Source of the DNA: Lumbricus rubellus
Taxonomy: Eukaryota; Annelida; Clitellata; Crassiclitellata; Lumbricidae
Assembly (NCBI GenBank): GCA_945859605.1
Contig: OX243814.1
Span: forward strand, 33,253,975-33,317,974
Direction: 5' to 3'
Length of the DNA: 64,000 nucleotides
The notes beneath the pieces are model-generated. The model was not told the DNA's origin and did not search any database. It was given only the letters and a program-made list of their open reading frames with translations. Below are positions 46,206-56,174 of this stretch, in pieces; within the stretch, counting starts at the first letter, position 1, and the number at the start of each line of letters is the position of its first letter. The translations under genes were made by a program, and so were the position numbers.

Positions 46206-46301
46206 TTGGATTTGGTATCGGAGTGTGGTTGGCAGCGATGAGTGCCTCGACCCATTCTCCCTTCGTTTCCCACTCCAGCAGTCCAGTGCTGCTGCGCTGA
46301 G
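46206..46301 (-). CDS. HNRNPL: hnRNP L, RRM4 second half
   Basis: 96 bp, phase 1 to phase 1 (acceptor ATATTGTAG, donor GTTTGT). Encodes QRSSTGLLEWETKGEWVEAL, the conserved SSSGLLEWE block of hnRNP L RRM4. Another possible donor 14 nt downstream breaks the phase with the final exon, so this one is chosen. Confidence 0.9.
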
Positions 46302-46720
46302 CTACAATATTGCTTGCAACATGAGACTTTAAGCAAAGTAAGACAAAATACTCAACAGATTAACAGAAAAGCGTGAAAGTTCTTCACAAAGTGTTTCATT
46401 AAGCAAAGGAAGTGACAACTGATACCTTATCTTCATCATGATACGTTAAACAATGGAAAGTATTTGATTTTTCTGGCTTATACAGTCACAATGATGATTA
46501 TTTATTATGAAGAACAGCAAAGAGAAAACCCGCACACTGAATGAATATCGCAAATTATGCATAACCCCAATAATATAAATGCCCCAAATATTAATAAGCA
46601 AGTATACTGAAAAGTTCCTGTGATTAACTTGGTAAGAACTAAAAACAGTAAGTACTTTTAGCAACCAATCTAAACAAAGGGTGAACAACTGTCCGATAAT
46701 TGTAATTTATGTTAGCTCAC

Positions 46721-46778
46721 TTTTTGATGGGAAGATCTTGATCTTCTTGGGTGTCTTGACATTGCAATCGTTGAACAC
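46721..46778 (-). CDS. HNRNPL: hnRNP L, RRM4 middle exon
   Basis: 58 bp, phase 0 to phase 1 (acceptor GTGTTGATAG, donor GTGAGC). Encodes VFNDCNVKTPKKIKIFPSK, matching the helix-1/strand-2 part of RRM4 (VKVF in relatives). Confidence 0.88.
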
Positions 46779-46889
46779 CTATCAACACACAAAGAACACC
46801 AGTTGTCATTACCCTATACAAAAAGATCTACCTGTATGGCCCTCTTGGATTTTGAAAGTACATTAATTTCAATGGATAAAAATTGCACA

Positions 46890-47095
46890 ATAAAATTGCA
46901 CATGGTGAGCTGTTCCTTCTCTGTCGTTGGTCCAACAATCTGGAATGAGCTTTCCTTGACTATGTGACAACTCCCAAATTTTTCTCGTTTCACAAATTGT
47001 TGAAGACTTTTTTTTCGCGTGATCGGGAATGCCTCTGAGTAGGTATCTTTAAGGGGCGTTATAAAATTCTGATAGGTTGATTGATTGATTAAACT
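46890..47095 (+). mobile_element. LINE 3'-end fragment in hnRNP L intron
   Basis: Plus strand encodes SCSFSVVGPTIWNELSLTM, the usual C-terminal block of CR1/L2-type ORF2, then a 3' UTR ending CGGGAATGCCTCTGAGTAGG, GGGGCGTTATAAA and a TTGA/TGAT repeat. The tail is the one carried by the SINE at 19533-19735. Confidence 0.75.
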
Positions 47096-47286
47096 TGAAC
47101 ATAGATTGCGACTACCATGTAGTGTTATTTCATAGCTCTAGGATTTTAAAATAGGTCAGACTACATTCTCTCAAACAGATTTTATTTATAAAATAGATCA
47201 AGAGGAATTGTTAAAAATGTTCTATAAATACATTCAGACACATGCTATTTGTCTAAAAAAGAATTAAATAGAACTGTTTAACTTGC

Positions 47287-47360
47287 CTGGTGGAAATCGG
47301 TTTCCTTGATTGCAGGAGGAGCATTAAAGAAGTACAAGACCCTTGATGCCGGCTGGATGC
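47287..47360 (-). CDS. HNRNPL: hnRNP L, RRM4 first exon
   Basis: 74 bp beginning after an AC acceptor (47362-47361). It encodes (R)IQPASRVLYFFNAPPAIKET, matching KNRIQHPSNVLHFFNAP. The first codon C|GC rebuilds Arg only if the upstream intron is AT-AC. The exon ends at a GC donor (CACCAG|GCAAGT), a minor but recognised U2 donor class. Confidence 0.92.
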
Positions 47361-47899
47361 GTAAGGAAGTGTTAAGAAAAGCACACCATAAAGCAAATCA
47401 CTTTAAAAACCATAACACTGCAATTAAAGACAAATCCTCCTTTGCAAATCCAGGCTTCAAGTTTATAAGATAAGAATATTCTTTATTTGACCAATTGCTG
47501 TTAGCAATATGGTGCCCACACATAAATAAACATATAAATTTAAAGAATTGACCAAGGCAGTCACATGTTTAAAAAACATCATCCTAAATCCAAAAATGTA
47601 TATAGTCATCCTAATTATGAAAGTTTTCTCATGATACCATCTGCTGGATGGATTGTGCGGTTATGGGTCCATGGGTGCAAGTGGTAGAAAGCGGCTTTGA
47701 CCCGTAGGAGCAGGTCATGTAGCGCTTAGACCCATCCACCAGAATAGCAGCCTAGAGTTTTAATGCATCTGCTACTGAACTGGAGCAAAATTGACTGCAG
47801 AGAACTAAACTGCTGCTCAAATAATAATAATTCTGTTGTTTAGTGCAAAGAGTGAATTAGATTTCAGATTATCTAACAGAAATAAATGACAAAGGATAT
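47361..47899 (-). other. HNRNPL: U12-type AT-AC intron of hnRNP L
   Basis: Read on the minus strand, the intron starts ATATCCTTT, the U12 5' splice consensus, and ends TTTTCTTAACACTTCCTTAC: a branch site (consensus TTCCTTAAC) about 11 nt from a terminal AC. No GT-AG choice joins the two exons in frame with the conserved KNRIQ sequence; this one does. Length 539 bp. Confidence 0.88.
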
Positions 47900-48021
47900 G
47901 ATTCTTTGCAGAGGCTTCTGGAGTAGTGAAACGGTTGTTCCTGTTGCCCATGAAATCCCTATAAGAGATTGTTCCATCAGGAAGGTTTGGAGCATCCTGG
48001 ATGAAAGCCTGCTTTGAGTAG
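47900..48021 (-). CDS. HNRNPL: hnRNP L, RRM3-RRM4 linker exon
   Basis: 122 bp, acceptor TTTCTGTTGCAG. Encodes YSKQAFIQDAP, then SYRDFMGNRNNRFTTPEASA and KN, matching the conserved YKDFSESRNNRFSTPEQAAKN of hnRNP L. It ends one base into an Arg codon at the AT-AC intron. Confidence 0.93.
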
Positions 48022-48462
48022 CTGCAACAGAAATGACAAGCACATTGAAAAACAGAAAATGACAATCCATTGTACATACAATTTTGTAATACTATATTCC
48101 TTCAATATGTGCCATCACACCCTAAACTTTAGAAGAGCTTTTAACAGTTATTATTCGTATAAATTTGCTAAATGCTGCAATTAAAAGCCTTTTCTAAATA
48201 TTCATTCCAGTCATTCCAGAATTTATATAGCGCTTCTTTAAGGCGGCTACTCAGAAGCACTTTTGGCCCAGGCAGGTAAAAAATTAAAGTTTTTCAGTTT
48301 AATAAAAAAAGCACTTCAGTAAGCCATTTGAAGGAAGTTGGTGTAGCTGATAACCTGTAAATCAAACAGAACAATTCTGAATTAAGAATGAGGTTAAAGG
48401 AAGCAACATTTCGTAAAATGCAATACAATGCTCGATGAAAAGGAAAACACTGTGTCACTTAC

Positions 48463-48584
48463 CCCATCAACATTTTGTGGTCAAAAACAAAGCTTCCGTT
48501 AATGTTCTTGATTGCTCGTTCACACGACGCGTTGTCACCAAGCTGCACCATCACAACGCCATCCTTGCTCTTTAAGAATTTCAC
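48463..48584 (-). CDS. HNRNPL: hnRNP L, RRM3 second half
   Basis: 122 bp, phase 0 to phase 2 (acceptor AAAACTGTTCAG, donor GTAAGT). Encodes VKFLKSKDGVVMVQLGDNAS and ERAIKNINGSFVFDHKMLMG, the RNP1-equivalent strand and second helix of RRM3. Confidence 0.93.
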
Positions 48585-48948
48585 CTGAACAGTTTTAATC
48601 AGACAAGCAATAAAGTTCTACTTCTTCAAACAATATTAAGTCGTCGTGCATTCTAAAGAAAAGTTGGAATCGTGAGTCCAGCCTTTGAAAATGACCTTAA
48701 AGAACAATATCTATGGAAAAAAACCTGAGTAGGCTTCTTGAATCAGTGGTATATAAATTCTTGAAATGAAGAACTTATTCAAACGAGGTCTTAACAGCAA
48801 AAACAGCAAAATAGCAATTCCAATTTGCCAAGCGTAATGGCCGCGAGTACAAGGTGCAAAGTCTATGATGGAGCTGTAAGAGCAATAGATGGTCCGGCAA
48901 CTGAAATGTGCAATACTGCATTGTACATGAATGTTGGATGCAATTTAC

Positions 48949-49253
48949 CCTGACTACATTTCCATAGAGGCAGAAGAGATTGAAAATTCTCTGGCAGTTC
49001 ATCTTTTCATTGTTCAGTCCATAGACCATAAGCACTGATCCCTGTTGGAGCATGGAGTTGGATCCATCGTCATTTCCAGAAGCAGGGGCGACTGGTGGCT
49101 GTTGGTACTGCGTTCCAGGAGGTGCAGAACCACAGAGCGGCATGTTCGGTCTCTGTGGCTGTCCATTTTTGCCAACAATATATGATGGTCCACTGGCAGA
49201 CGGAGGAAGAGGAAGCAATGGCTGACCTTTTGCACCTGTGTCTTTGTCTTTTT
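48949..49253 (-). CDS. HNRNPL: hnRNP L, linker plus RRM3 first half
   Basis: hnRNP L is a nuclear RNA-binding protein with four RRMs that binds CA-rich elements and controls splicing, export and stability. This 305-bp exon (acceptor GTAACTTGCAG, donor GTAAAT) encodes a Pro/Gly/Gln-rich linker and then SVLMVYGLNNEKMNCQRIFN and LFCLYGNVVR, the diagnostic RRM3 start (VLMVYGL...KMNCDRVFN). Eight consecutive exons from 50109 down to 45499 keep phase and order. RRM1 and RRM2 exons are not seen in the window and should lie at higher coordinates. Drosophila smooth is the fly orthologue. Confidence 0.94.
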
Positions 49254-50045
49254 CTGCAAGTTACACAATTTAAGAGATTTTAAGCATTTCGGATTATTAT
49301 CTGATAAAGTGGAGCAAAAATTTTCTGACAGCAATTACTAGGTTTTTAAGTAACTAGTGCGTGTAATATTGGTCAGACAGACAAAAGGCCAGTAGTCAGT
49401 TCATAAATTCTCTTGCGTTACATAGATATCGCAATTGCATTTGAGTTAATGCAATGTCATCATATAGTAACAATTATTTAATTTTTTAGAAAGTAAAATC
49501 TACTTGCTAGATGTGCAGTTTGCCATTGTGTCAACATTTGACATAGTCTAACTTCAAATATTATTCACCTGAGTCTGTGGCAATCCATTTCTGAACTCAT
49601 GAACCCATCAATATTTTTAAATCATAGGTAGACTTAAAAAAATTGAGTTGATGCATTCGTAAAATAATATCTTGTCAAAATCCATACGCTAAGAACAGTG
49701 CAGATCAAAGGCAATTCACAATTGCCTAAATAAAGCTTAAAAGCAACTGACCAAAATTAATGCTATGAATAACTGCATTTATAAAATGATCACAGTAACT
49801 TATAGAACACAACCCTGCATGCTTAAACGTCCCGTTATGATGAAGGTGCAGTAGCGTAATGTCTAAAAAATCTTCAGCTATTGGTACTGCCAGCAATCTG
49901 CAGCTTAAAGGAATATGTTTGAACAATGCAAATACAATGAGCATTATCAAAATCTATATAGAAATGCAAAGTTTAGACCACTGACATTACTGCCACATAA
50001 AGCTTCAGACTTCAAATAAACATAAATCTTGAACTAATCACTTAC
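49254..50045 (-). other. hnRNP L intron
   Basis: AT-rich, no repeats or additional exons recognised. Confidence 0.6.
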
Positions 50046-50109
50046 CCCCGGTTTCAAGAGTGTAGTCCCAATTGTCCTGGTCATTCTTCACAACATTCAC
50101 ACGGGGTGA
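50046..50109 (-). CDS. HNRNPL: hnRNP L, exon after RRM2
   Basis: 64 bp (acceptor GCTTTGTTCTAG, donor GTAAGT). Encodes SPRVNVVKNDQDNWDYTLET, matching RLNVFKNDQDTWDYT, the segment that follows RRM2. It is the most 5' exon of this gene that I can identify. Confidence 0.92.
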
Positions 50110-50320
50110 CTAGAACAAAGCAAGAAACTCGTGCAAAGAACGTGATGACAGTAAAACTCATCCAAAATGTAAAAATTCTACTAAATGTGTCTATGGGTGC
50201 ACGTTATTCAGAATGCGCGGCTTGCTTGCTCATTGTTTTGTAGATATATTGACCTGATAATCAGATGTTAGGCCTGCTGCTCTGCAATTCTACCATGCAA
50301 AACTTACATTGATGAAAGAA

Positions 50321-50490
50321 TTTAATGCACACTTGCAAAATCTATTTGGACTGGACGTCCTGGATTAGGACAAACAGCGAGATGATGGAGAAGAAATACA
50401 GAGAACTTAAAGACATGGCACAACAGCGGGAAAGGTGGAGACATTGGACGTTTGGACCTGCCCCTGGGCAGAGAACCTAAAGAAGATACA
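50321..50490 (+). mobile_element. possible LINE ORF2 C-terminal remnant
   Basis: Plus strand reads TDWTSWIRTNSEMMEKKYRE and then KDMAQQRERWRHW, with the R..WR layout of RT-element C termini. Short and isolated, so weak. Confidence 0.3.
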
Positions 50491-51038
50491 CACATAACTC
50501 CAGGCATCACATTAAAATACAGCAAATTTGAAGCTACAGAGCAGATCAGGAGAATGGGTCGTTGAATTTAGGCAATTTGCATATGAGTTTGTACAGCAGC
50601 GACCCATTCTTCTTCCATACATAATAATTATATGCCCCATATAATTAATATTTGAATAATACCGCTATGGTCGTACTTCTGAGCAGATAAACTGAAGCAC
50701 TCAGTTTTGCATCAAGTTCATTATATACAGCAAATGTCTTAGTAATTACACAGTATAAATAACAAACAGTAAGTCTACTCGCATTACTGCCTATTTCCAC
50801 TTTCATTGGTCACGTGACTAACATCCATTTTGAAAGAACGGATAACTTCCGGCCTAAGAATAGGTGCTTCCGGGTTTGTGCTGGCCTAAACCATAGAATA
50901 GGTCAAGTAAATGTAAAATGTCTATGTCCTGTTCAGAGAAAATGGCGCCCGGGCTAACCGCAAATCAGTTAACCATTCTGACTTAACCAGAGGCCGGAAG
51001 TCGACGTACTGTTTGTTATTTATACTGTGGTAATTATA

Positions 51039-51096
51039 ACAATTATTGGGTATACATGTACAATCCCCTGATTGTACATGTATACCCAATTATTGT
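51039..51096 (-). other. strong hairpin in 3' UTR of small membrane-protein gene
   Basis: Arms 51039-51065 and 51070-51096 pair over 27 positions with one mismatch around a 4-nt loop (CCCT or AGGG). It begins 14 nt after the stop at 51111. Could be a regulatory RNA hairpin, a miRNA-like precursor or a tiny palindromic insertion. Confidence 0.8.
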
Positions 51097-51110
51097 AATA
51101 TTGCCATACC

Positions 51111-51455
51111 TTAAAAGACATAAGTTCTTGCAAAGTATGCAAGAACAATTCCAAGAATCGTGAGACCAAACACGACGAAATAGCGTTTTCTTCTGATGTC
51201 CCGAATAGCTCCTGGTGCAGCTGGAGCAGCTGCTCCTCTGTTAATAGGAGGTTGCAGTGCGAGAACGGGTCCAGGCAAATGCTGAAGTACAGCTGGAACG
51301 GCCGCCATGATCGCGAGAGCTGGAGCAGGCGCCGCAATACCTGCGCCTGCAGCAGCGGGGACATTATCGAAAGCATATTCGATGCTTCCCCTCGCTCGTG
51401 TGACGTCTCCATTTGGGCGAGTAGTTGTAGTCTCATATGACTCTCGTTTAACAAG
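51111..51455 (-). CDS. small tail-anchored membrane protein, coding exon 2
   Basis: 345 bp, phase 0, acceptor TTATTTGTTATAG. With the ATG in exon 1 (51490-51492) it gives a 115-residue protein starting M|LVKRESYETTTTRPN. Residues 1-40 are polar, 45-85 are Ala/Pro/Leu-rich, and a basic RDIRRKRY precedes one hydrophobic helix (FVVFGLTILGIVLAYF) three to six residues from the C terminus. That layout is a tail anchor with a cytosolic N terminus. I do not recognise the family. An in-frame internal ATG (51308) is an alternative start. Confidence 0.72.
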   Translation of the reverse strand, partial: LVKRESYETTTTRPNGDVTRARGSIEYAFDNVPAAAGAGIAAPAPALAIMAAVPAVLQHLPGPVLALQPPINRGAAAPAAPGAIRDIRRKRYFVVFGLTILGIVLAYFARTYVF

Positions 51456-51489
51456 CTATAACAAATAACGAAGTGACTAGCGGACTTAC

Positions 51490-51492
51490 CAT
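51490..51492 (-). CDS. start codon at end of exon 1 of the tail-anchored protein gene
   Basis: The ATG is the last codon of exon 1, in ACCAAAATGG (good Kozak context), directly followed by donor GTAAGT (51489-51484). Joining in phase 0 opens all of exon 2. Confidence 0.65.
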
Positions 51493-51557
51493 TTTGGTAT
51501 CATGGCTTTGACCCACTGCGCATGCGCACGCGGGCGGCAAACGACATCGATTCCCAT

Positions 51558-52324
51558 CAGTGATACCGCTCCAAATTTTAAGAAAAGCCAAAATCGGGTA
51601 TTAAAAAAAGCCAAGAAAAGCCAAGTTCATATTTATGCACTGTCACCCATTTTATTTTTACAGAAGCTATTTTATTTGATAAATTGTGATGTTTATGAAA
51701 TTATGTATAATTAATCCTAAAATTAATGTATGTTAAATTGTTAATAATTGGTTGCGTTCGCTGATTTTCTAACATACTAACAACATTTTGGAACATAGTG
51801 CACTATTTTTGAGAAATAAACGCCATCTTCACTTTTAGTTGTTTTCTTGAGTTCAGACATTTTTGTGCGCTTTTGTGTTATCTTGTGAGCCATTAAAGCT
51901 AACTTGTTTGCATTTCTAAGATTAATGTCTATTGTTATTAATATAAGCATCTGTGATCAACTTAACATTTATCTTTATCAATAAACAAGTTATTTGCAAT
52001 TTTGCGCGGAATTGCGCCAACTTGCACGTGACGTCACCAATAACTAACATGCAGAGAGCAAATAGTTCAGAGAATAATAATAAGTCGGATAAATACTAGT
52101 CAGTAGATGGAGCTGTAGTTATATTACTGCTAAGATTATTGTTATTTAGTGGATTATTGCTTAAATTAATGTTATTTAGTGTATTATTGCTAAGATTATC
52201 GTTATTTTAGTGGGCAGAGAAAGATCCAAGTAAAAAAGCCAAGGTCCTTTGAAAAAAGCCAATATCCCAAGATACGATTGAAAAAGCCAAGATCTTGGAA
52301 AAAAGCCAAGGAGCGGTATCACTG
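51558..52324. mobile_element. non-autonomous hAT-type element (AAAGCCAAG-rich)
   Basis: A 767-bp element with ends CAGTGATACCGCTCC and GGAGCGGTATCACTG and a perfect 8-bp duplication ATTCCCAT (51550-51557 and 52325-52332). Both subterminal zones repeat AAAAGCCAA. It lies about 65 bp upstream of the start codon of the tail-anchored gene. Confidence 0.93.
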
Positions 52325-52797
52325 ATTCCCATACGAAAAAAACAAGTTTGCTAAGATGGGGCGTCAGCCAATCACTAATAATGTCTGGGACGTGCCCTGA
52401 TTCAAATGAATCTTAACTTTTTCATCTCTGGGACGGTAGTTTATGGCCAACAGTAAAATGTAACTCTAGCACTATGAATAATTAAGATGCTGGTTCTATT
52501 AGGCTAGTCCATATAAAATTAACTTCCCGTCTGGTAACATGGGATCTTAATGAAAATAGCCACCGCGTTAGAAATCAGGACTAATTTTGTCAACCCGAAA
52601 GAGCATCGTATATATATTATGCAGAATAGTAAAATTGATGAATTGAAATCGTTTTATCATTTTCACTTGAGACAGAACTTTAACTTTCAACGTCTTCTAA
52701 AAGAAACTGAAAATTCCCCGATTAGGTTATAGACTATTAGGGCCTACCTGGAGAAGATCGATCCCTACTATTTTGCAGTGAAAACGTGGGATCTTAC

Positions 52798-52848
52798 CTG
52801 AGTGGTTCGCTTGTAACGGCCCGGCATAACGAGACAATTTCCATTCAT
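52798..52848 (-). CDS. candidate first coding exon
   Basis: ATG 52848-52846 opens 17 codons (MNGNCLVMPGRYKRTTQ) and ends at a consensus donor CAG|GTAAGA in phase 0. It could be an alternative start exon of the tail-anchored gene (phase fits) or a 5' exon of hnRNP L. No similarity recognised. Confidence 0.3.
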
Positions 52849-52849
52849 A

Positions 52850-53555
52850 AAACAAAAAGTTCTAGTCAATCTATCACTAGGCTATAGCCAATTTCTGTCG
52901 GCTTTCTGCTAGGCTATCGATGGCTTACGTCACAAAACGACGTGACGTTATTTATAGGCCTAACGGTCAACGGAAACAATAGTTATGGTAATTTACTCGT
53001 ACCCATCACCGCCAACTGGATATTAGCGTCCAGAACTGATGGTTGCATTGTATTGATGCATTTGTAAAGCGCCTCTCACAGACCATTCAGAGGCGCTCTC
53101 AGCACTAGGCCTATAAATCCCGTGGGAAAACAAATGTTTTTAAAGAACGGGAGACTGATAAGAAAAAATTAGTCATTAGGGCATATAGTTTAGTTCGTAG
53201 TGCAGGTGGAAGATCATTCCAAGTGGAGAGACCTTGCAACTACTGCAAACGCCCGGGGCCGATGTTGGGCAAGGCCGGCAGTCAAGATGATGATAATTTT
53301 ATAGCCTATGCTTAGGCTATAGATAGCCTATGTTCATTCGTTTAATTATTATGTTGTTTCTTTCGTCCGCACCACTTGTCGCTTTAATAGCTTCCAAATT
53401 CTGGGTCTTCGTTTATGAAATTTTTATATAGGCCTAGGCTTATAAATAGCCTAACTTAATTTTCGTAAATACCCGCATTCTATAGACCCAAGTGACTGCT
53501 AATTTTCAATAAATATATAGGCCTAGTCACAAAATGATCTCACCAAACCTGAGTC
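52850..53555. other. no gene; diverged retroelement-like repeat
   Basis: Includes a stretch near 53050-53240 (TTTGTAAAGCGCCTCTCA, TCATTCCAAGTGGAGAG) related in layout to the repeat at 10730. No coding exon seen. Confidence 0.4.
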
Positions 53556-53563
53556 CCAGTCCC

Positions 53564-54232
53564 CAGTGATGTAACTAGCGTTGGGCTTGGGGGGGCTTAA
53601 GCCCCCCCCCAAACGAAGCTGAAGCCCCCCCTAAATGAAATCAAGCCGTTGTATGCTTACGGCTAATTTATATAGACTACCGCATGGACGGCGTACATGC
53701 AGTCACGGACGACCGGCCATGACTGCCTAAAAAAGGCTCCATTTGAGGTCGACACAGCAAAAAATGCGCTGGTCGCTGGGGCTCCGCCCCAGACCCCGCT
53801 GGGGAGCTTACGGTAAATACAAAACCCTTCTCTTTTACAGTAGCAGTTTTAGTTTTATTGTTATCCTGGTAGCTTGAGCTTTGCGACACCGAAAAACCAC
53901 TTATTCTTAAAGTTTTCGCGACTTTTCCGTTCACAAATAGCTGGCAAACAAGAGCCTTAAAATGGCTCCATTTGAGGTCGACACAGCCAAAAATGCGCTG
54001 GTCGCTGGGGCTCCGCCCCAGACCCCGCTGGGGAGCTTACGACCCTCCCTCTGGCCCCCTAATCGGGACGGGCTTCGTGCCTTCGGCACTCGCAACTTCG
54101 CGCCTTCGGCGCCGCCACTCATGCACGACCAATTACAATACAGCGTCCTGGCACTTCTTCTTTTACACTTTAAGTATTGGTCATACTTAGGGCTTAAGCC
54201 CCCCCAAACGAAAAATCCTAGTTACGTCCCTG
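53564..54232. mobile_element. hAT-type element with internal direct repeat
   Basis: A 669-bp element with ends CAGTGATGTAACTAG and CTAGTTACGTCCCTG, a perfect 8-bp duplication CCAGTCCC (53556-53563 and 54233-54240) and mirrored GGGGGGGCTTAAGCCC blocks. An 80-bp segment (53729-53811) is repeated at 53961-54041 (GGCTCCATTTGAGGTCGACA onward). Confidence 0.92.
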
Positions 54233-54527
54233 CCAGTCCCAACACCAAACCAATTACTAAAATTAAAATCACATAAGGCAACAGTCAAGTTCTTCGGTTA
54301 CAATTTGCAGGTTAGCCTAGGCCTACTTGTTAGGTAAAGTAAAGCGCTATAAAAAAAACGTTGTGCAACCTAGGTAGCGTAGTAGGTGAGTAGGTTTGTA
54401 AATAAACCGGTCTTGGTAGCCTAATCTTGACGTCTTCTGTTGCTGCGGCAGCTTCATAATCCACGAATTCAGTGAAGCATGTCGTCGAGCGTTCGAAGAC
54501 ATGAAAACGAAAGAACGGACAAATGAC

Positions 54528-54528
54528 C

Positions 54529-54561
<33 letters not shown>
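54528..54561. repeat. CAG microsatellite
   Basis: GCAGCA run of about 33 bp, about 160 bp upstream of the LDLa/EGF gene start codon. Confidence 0.95.
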
Positions 54562-54562
<1 letters not shown>

Positions 54563-54722
54563 GAACAATGATGACGGAGGTGATGACTGTGATCACGCCC
54601 TGTGACGACTGGATTCAATCTCGTTGGTCGGTCACACCTGGCTGGCTGTACCTGTTCGCATAACCTGGATTTGTAAATACTACAGTGTCGTGGATTCGAT
54701 GCGTGACGGAGGTGCGAAGAGA

Positions 54723-54837
54723 ATGAACTGCCGCCCTCTGTTGAACGGACGATTTTCGTTGCTGTCGTCGTTGTCGTCGCTACTCGTCATCATTATGATG
54801 ATGACAGTCGATCTACGATTCTCAGTCGTTGCACAGG
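54723..54837 (+). CDS. LDLa/EGF protein, signal-peptide exon
   Basis: ATG 54723 opens 38 codons with a basic start (MNCRPLLNGR) and a hydrophobic core (FSLLSSLSSLLVIIMMM), as in a signal peptide. It ends in phase 1 at GCACAGG|GTGACG, matching the phase-1 start of the LDLa exon at 55811. An in-frame ATG at 54696 is an alternative start. Confidence 0.6.
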
Positions 54838-54879
54838 GTGACGTAATGCATTGATGTTACGCTTTTGAAACTAAAGCAC

Positions 54880-55800
54880 ATTTAACTATGAGTAGGTCCA
54901 AGGCCATAACTGGGGGGGGGGTTAGTGTTTGAACACCCCCGAAATGAAATAATGATATAGAGAAATAATGCATTTACTAACACAATCATAATGGAAAGAC
55001 TAAGGGATCTCATTTTGAAGCTCTTTTTTCTATGGGACATTTTACAATAGATTAAATCATCTTCCAATGCCCTTAGTCAGTTGATTCGATTGCTTGTCGG
55101 CTCACTCACATGGGTGGAGACTTAAGGGGGTGGGGAACCAGAGGGATGGTCCCCCTCAATGTATGTGGTAGGGGGGGGGGGAACCGTCCATGCATCCCCC
55201 AATCCTAAGCGTTAGGACATGTACACTTCATGAACACATTGGTGACGTTATAATGTTAGAAGAAGCGACTAAAAAAGGTAAACTTTTTGACAGAAAAATT
55301 GGTTTTTTCCCCGGGATGGAAAATTCGGACAAGCAACTAAAATAAGGTCGTCAGAAATTTTGGGAAAATTTTGTAGGCGACTCAGCCATTCATTCGACCG
55401 CTCAAAATCTCGCGTTCTTCCATCAGCCACTCATTCGTCCCTGCAAGTTTTAGACCAAATCTCTGCCCATGCTTGCTCAGGGTTGATTAAACACCCCCCC
55501 TCTCCCGAAAAAAATCCTGGCTAAAAACTACTGTGCTAATTTTCTGCCAGCTGACGTGTTACAACCGAATAATATTGGGACAGATTGAATCCCGAATTTT
55601 TATGTATTGTTGGATTTTTCACTGACTGACCAGAAACTTTGTAGAAAGCTAGAAATCATAACTTGGTTCAGTTGTATGGCATCATTGTCATAATGTCGAT
55701 AATCTTTATAATCTTTTGCTATAATGATCTTTTCATGATATCAGTAGTCTTTCATTGTTTGGGTTGATTATTAAATAATGTAAGTGATCGTCTGATTTAC
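54880..55800 (+). other. intron of the LDLa/EGF gene; G-run repeats
   Basis: Contains G- or C-runs near 54911-54920, 55169-55180 and 55494-55501 that look like decayed hAT termini, but no complete element could be bounded. Confidence 0.4.
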
Positions 55801-55810
55801 CGTTGTCTAG

Positions 55811-55969
55811 AACTTCCATTCCACTGTCCGAGCATTCCTTCGCAGCTCTTCCGGATCTCTTGTGCCAATCCTGATGATCCATTCGACTGCATATCAGAGG
55901 ACCGGGTCTGTGATGGTCACGTGGACTGTGACAATGGACATGACGAGTCTGCTGCCACCTGCCAATCAG
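55811..55969 (+). CDS. LDLa/EGF protein, LDL-receptor class A exon
   Basis: 159 bp, phase 1 to phase 1 (acceptor TTACCGTTGTCTAG, donor GTTCGT). Six cysteines in LDLa spacing: C..FRISC....FDC..DRVCDGHVDCDNGHDES...C. The calcium-cage acidic residues (D.H.D...HDE) are present. The gene product is an extracellular or membrane protein. A phase 1-1 module is typical of shuffled extracellular domains. Confidence 0.88.
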
Positions 55970-56174
55970 GTTCGTCAAATCGAGTTTGTCCCGTTAATAT
56001 CATTTTGTCTGGGAACAGCAGTCTTTTTGAGATTATGAAGAAAATAATATTTATTCATTTATTTATATTATAAATATTTATTGGATAATTAATTTTATAC
56101 ATAATTACCCAAATGCACCACAATATGGTGGCTCAAGGCTCATGTTGATGATTGATGATGATGATGATGATATA

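Noticed and set aside
46192..46206. Donor at 46191 for the hnRNP L exon (GTAATT)
   Set aside because: It would add LYCL and leave the final exon out of phase; the GTTTGT donor at 46205 restores the conserved end.
47817..47900. hnRNP L ending in the intron after KN
   Set aside because: The open frame continues to a stop, but downstream RRM4 exons are all present and the AT-AC intron joins them in frame.
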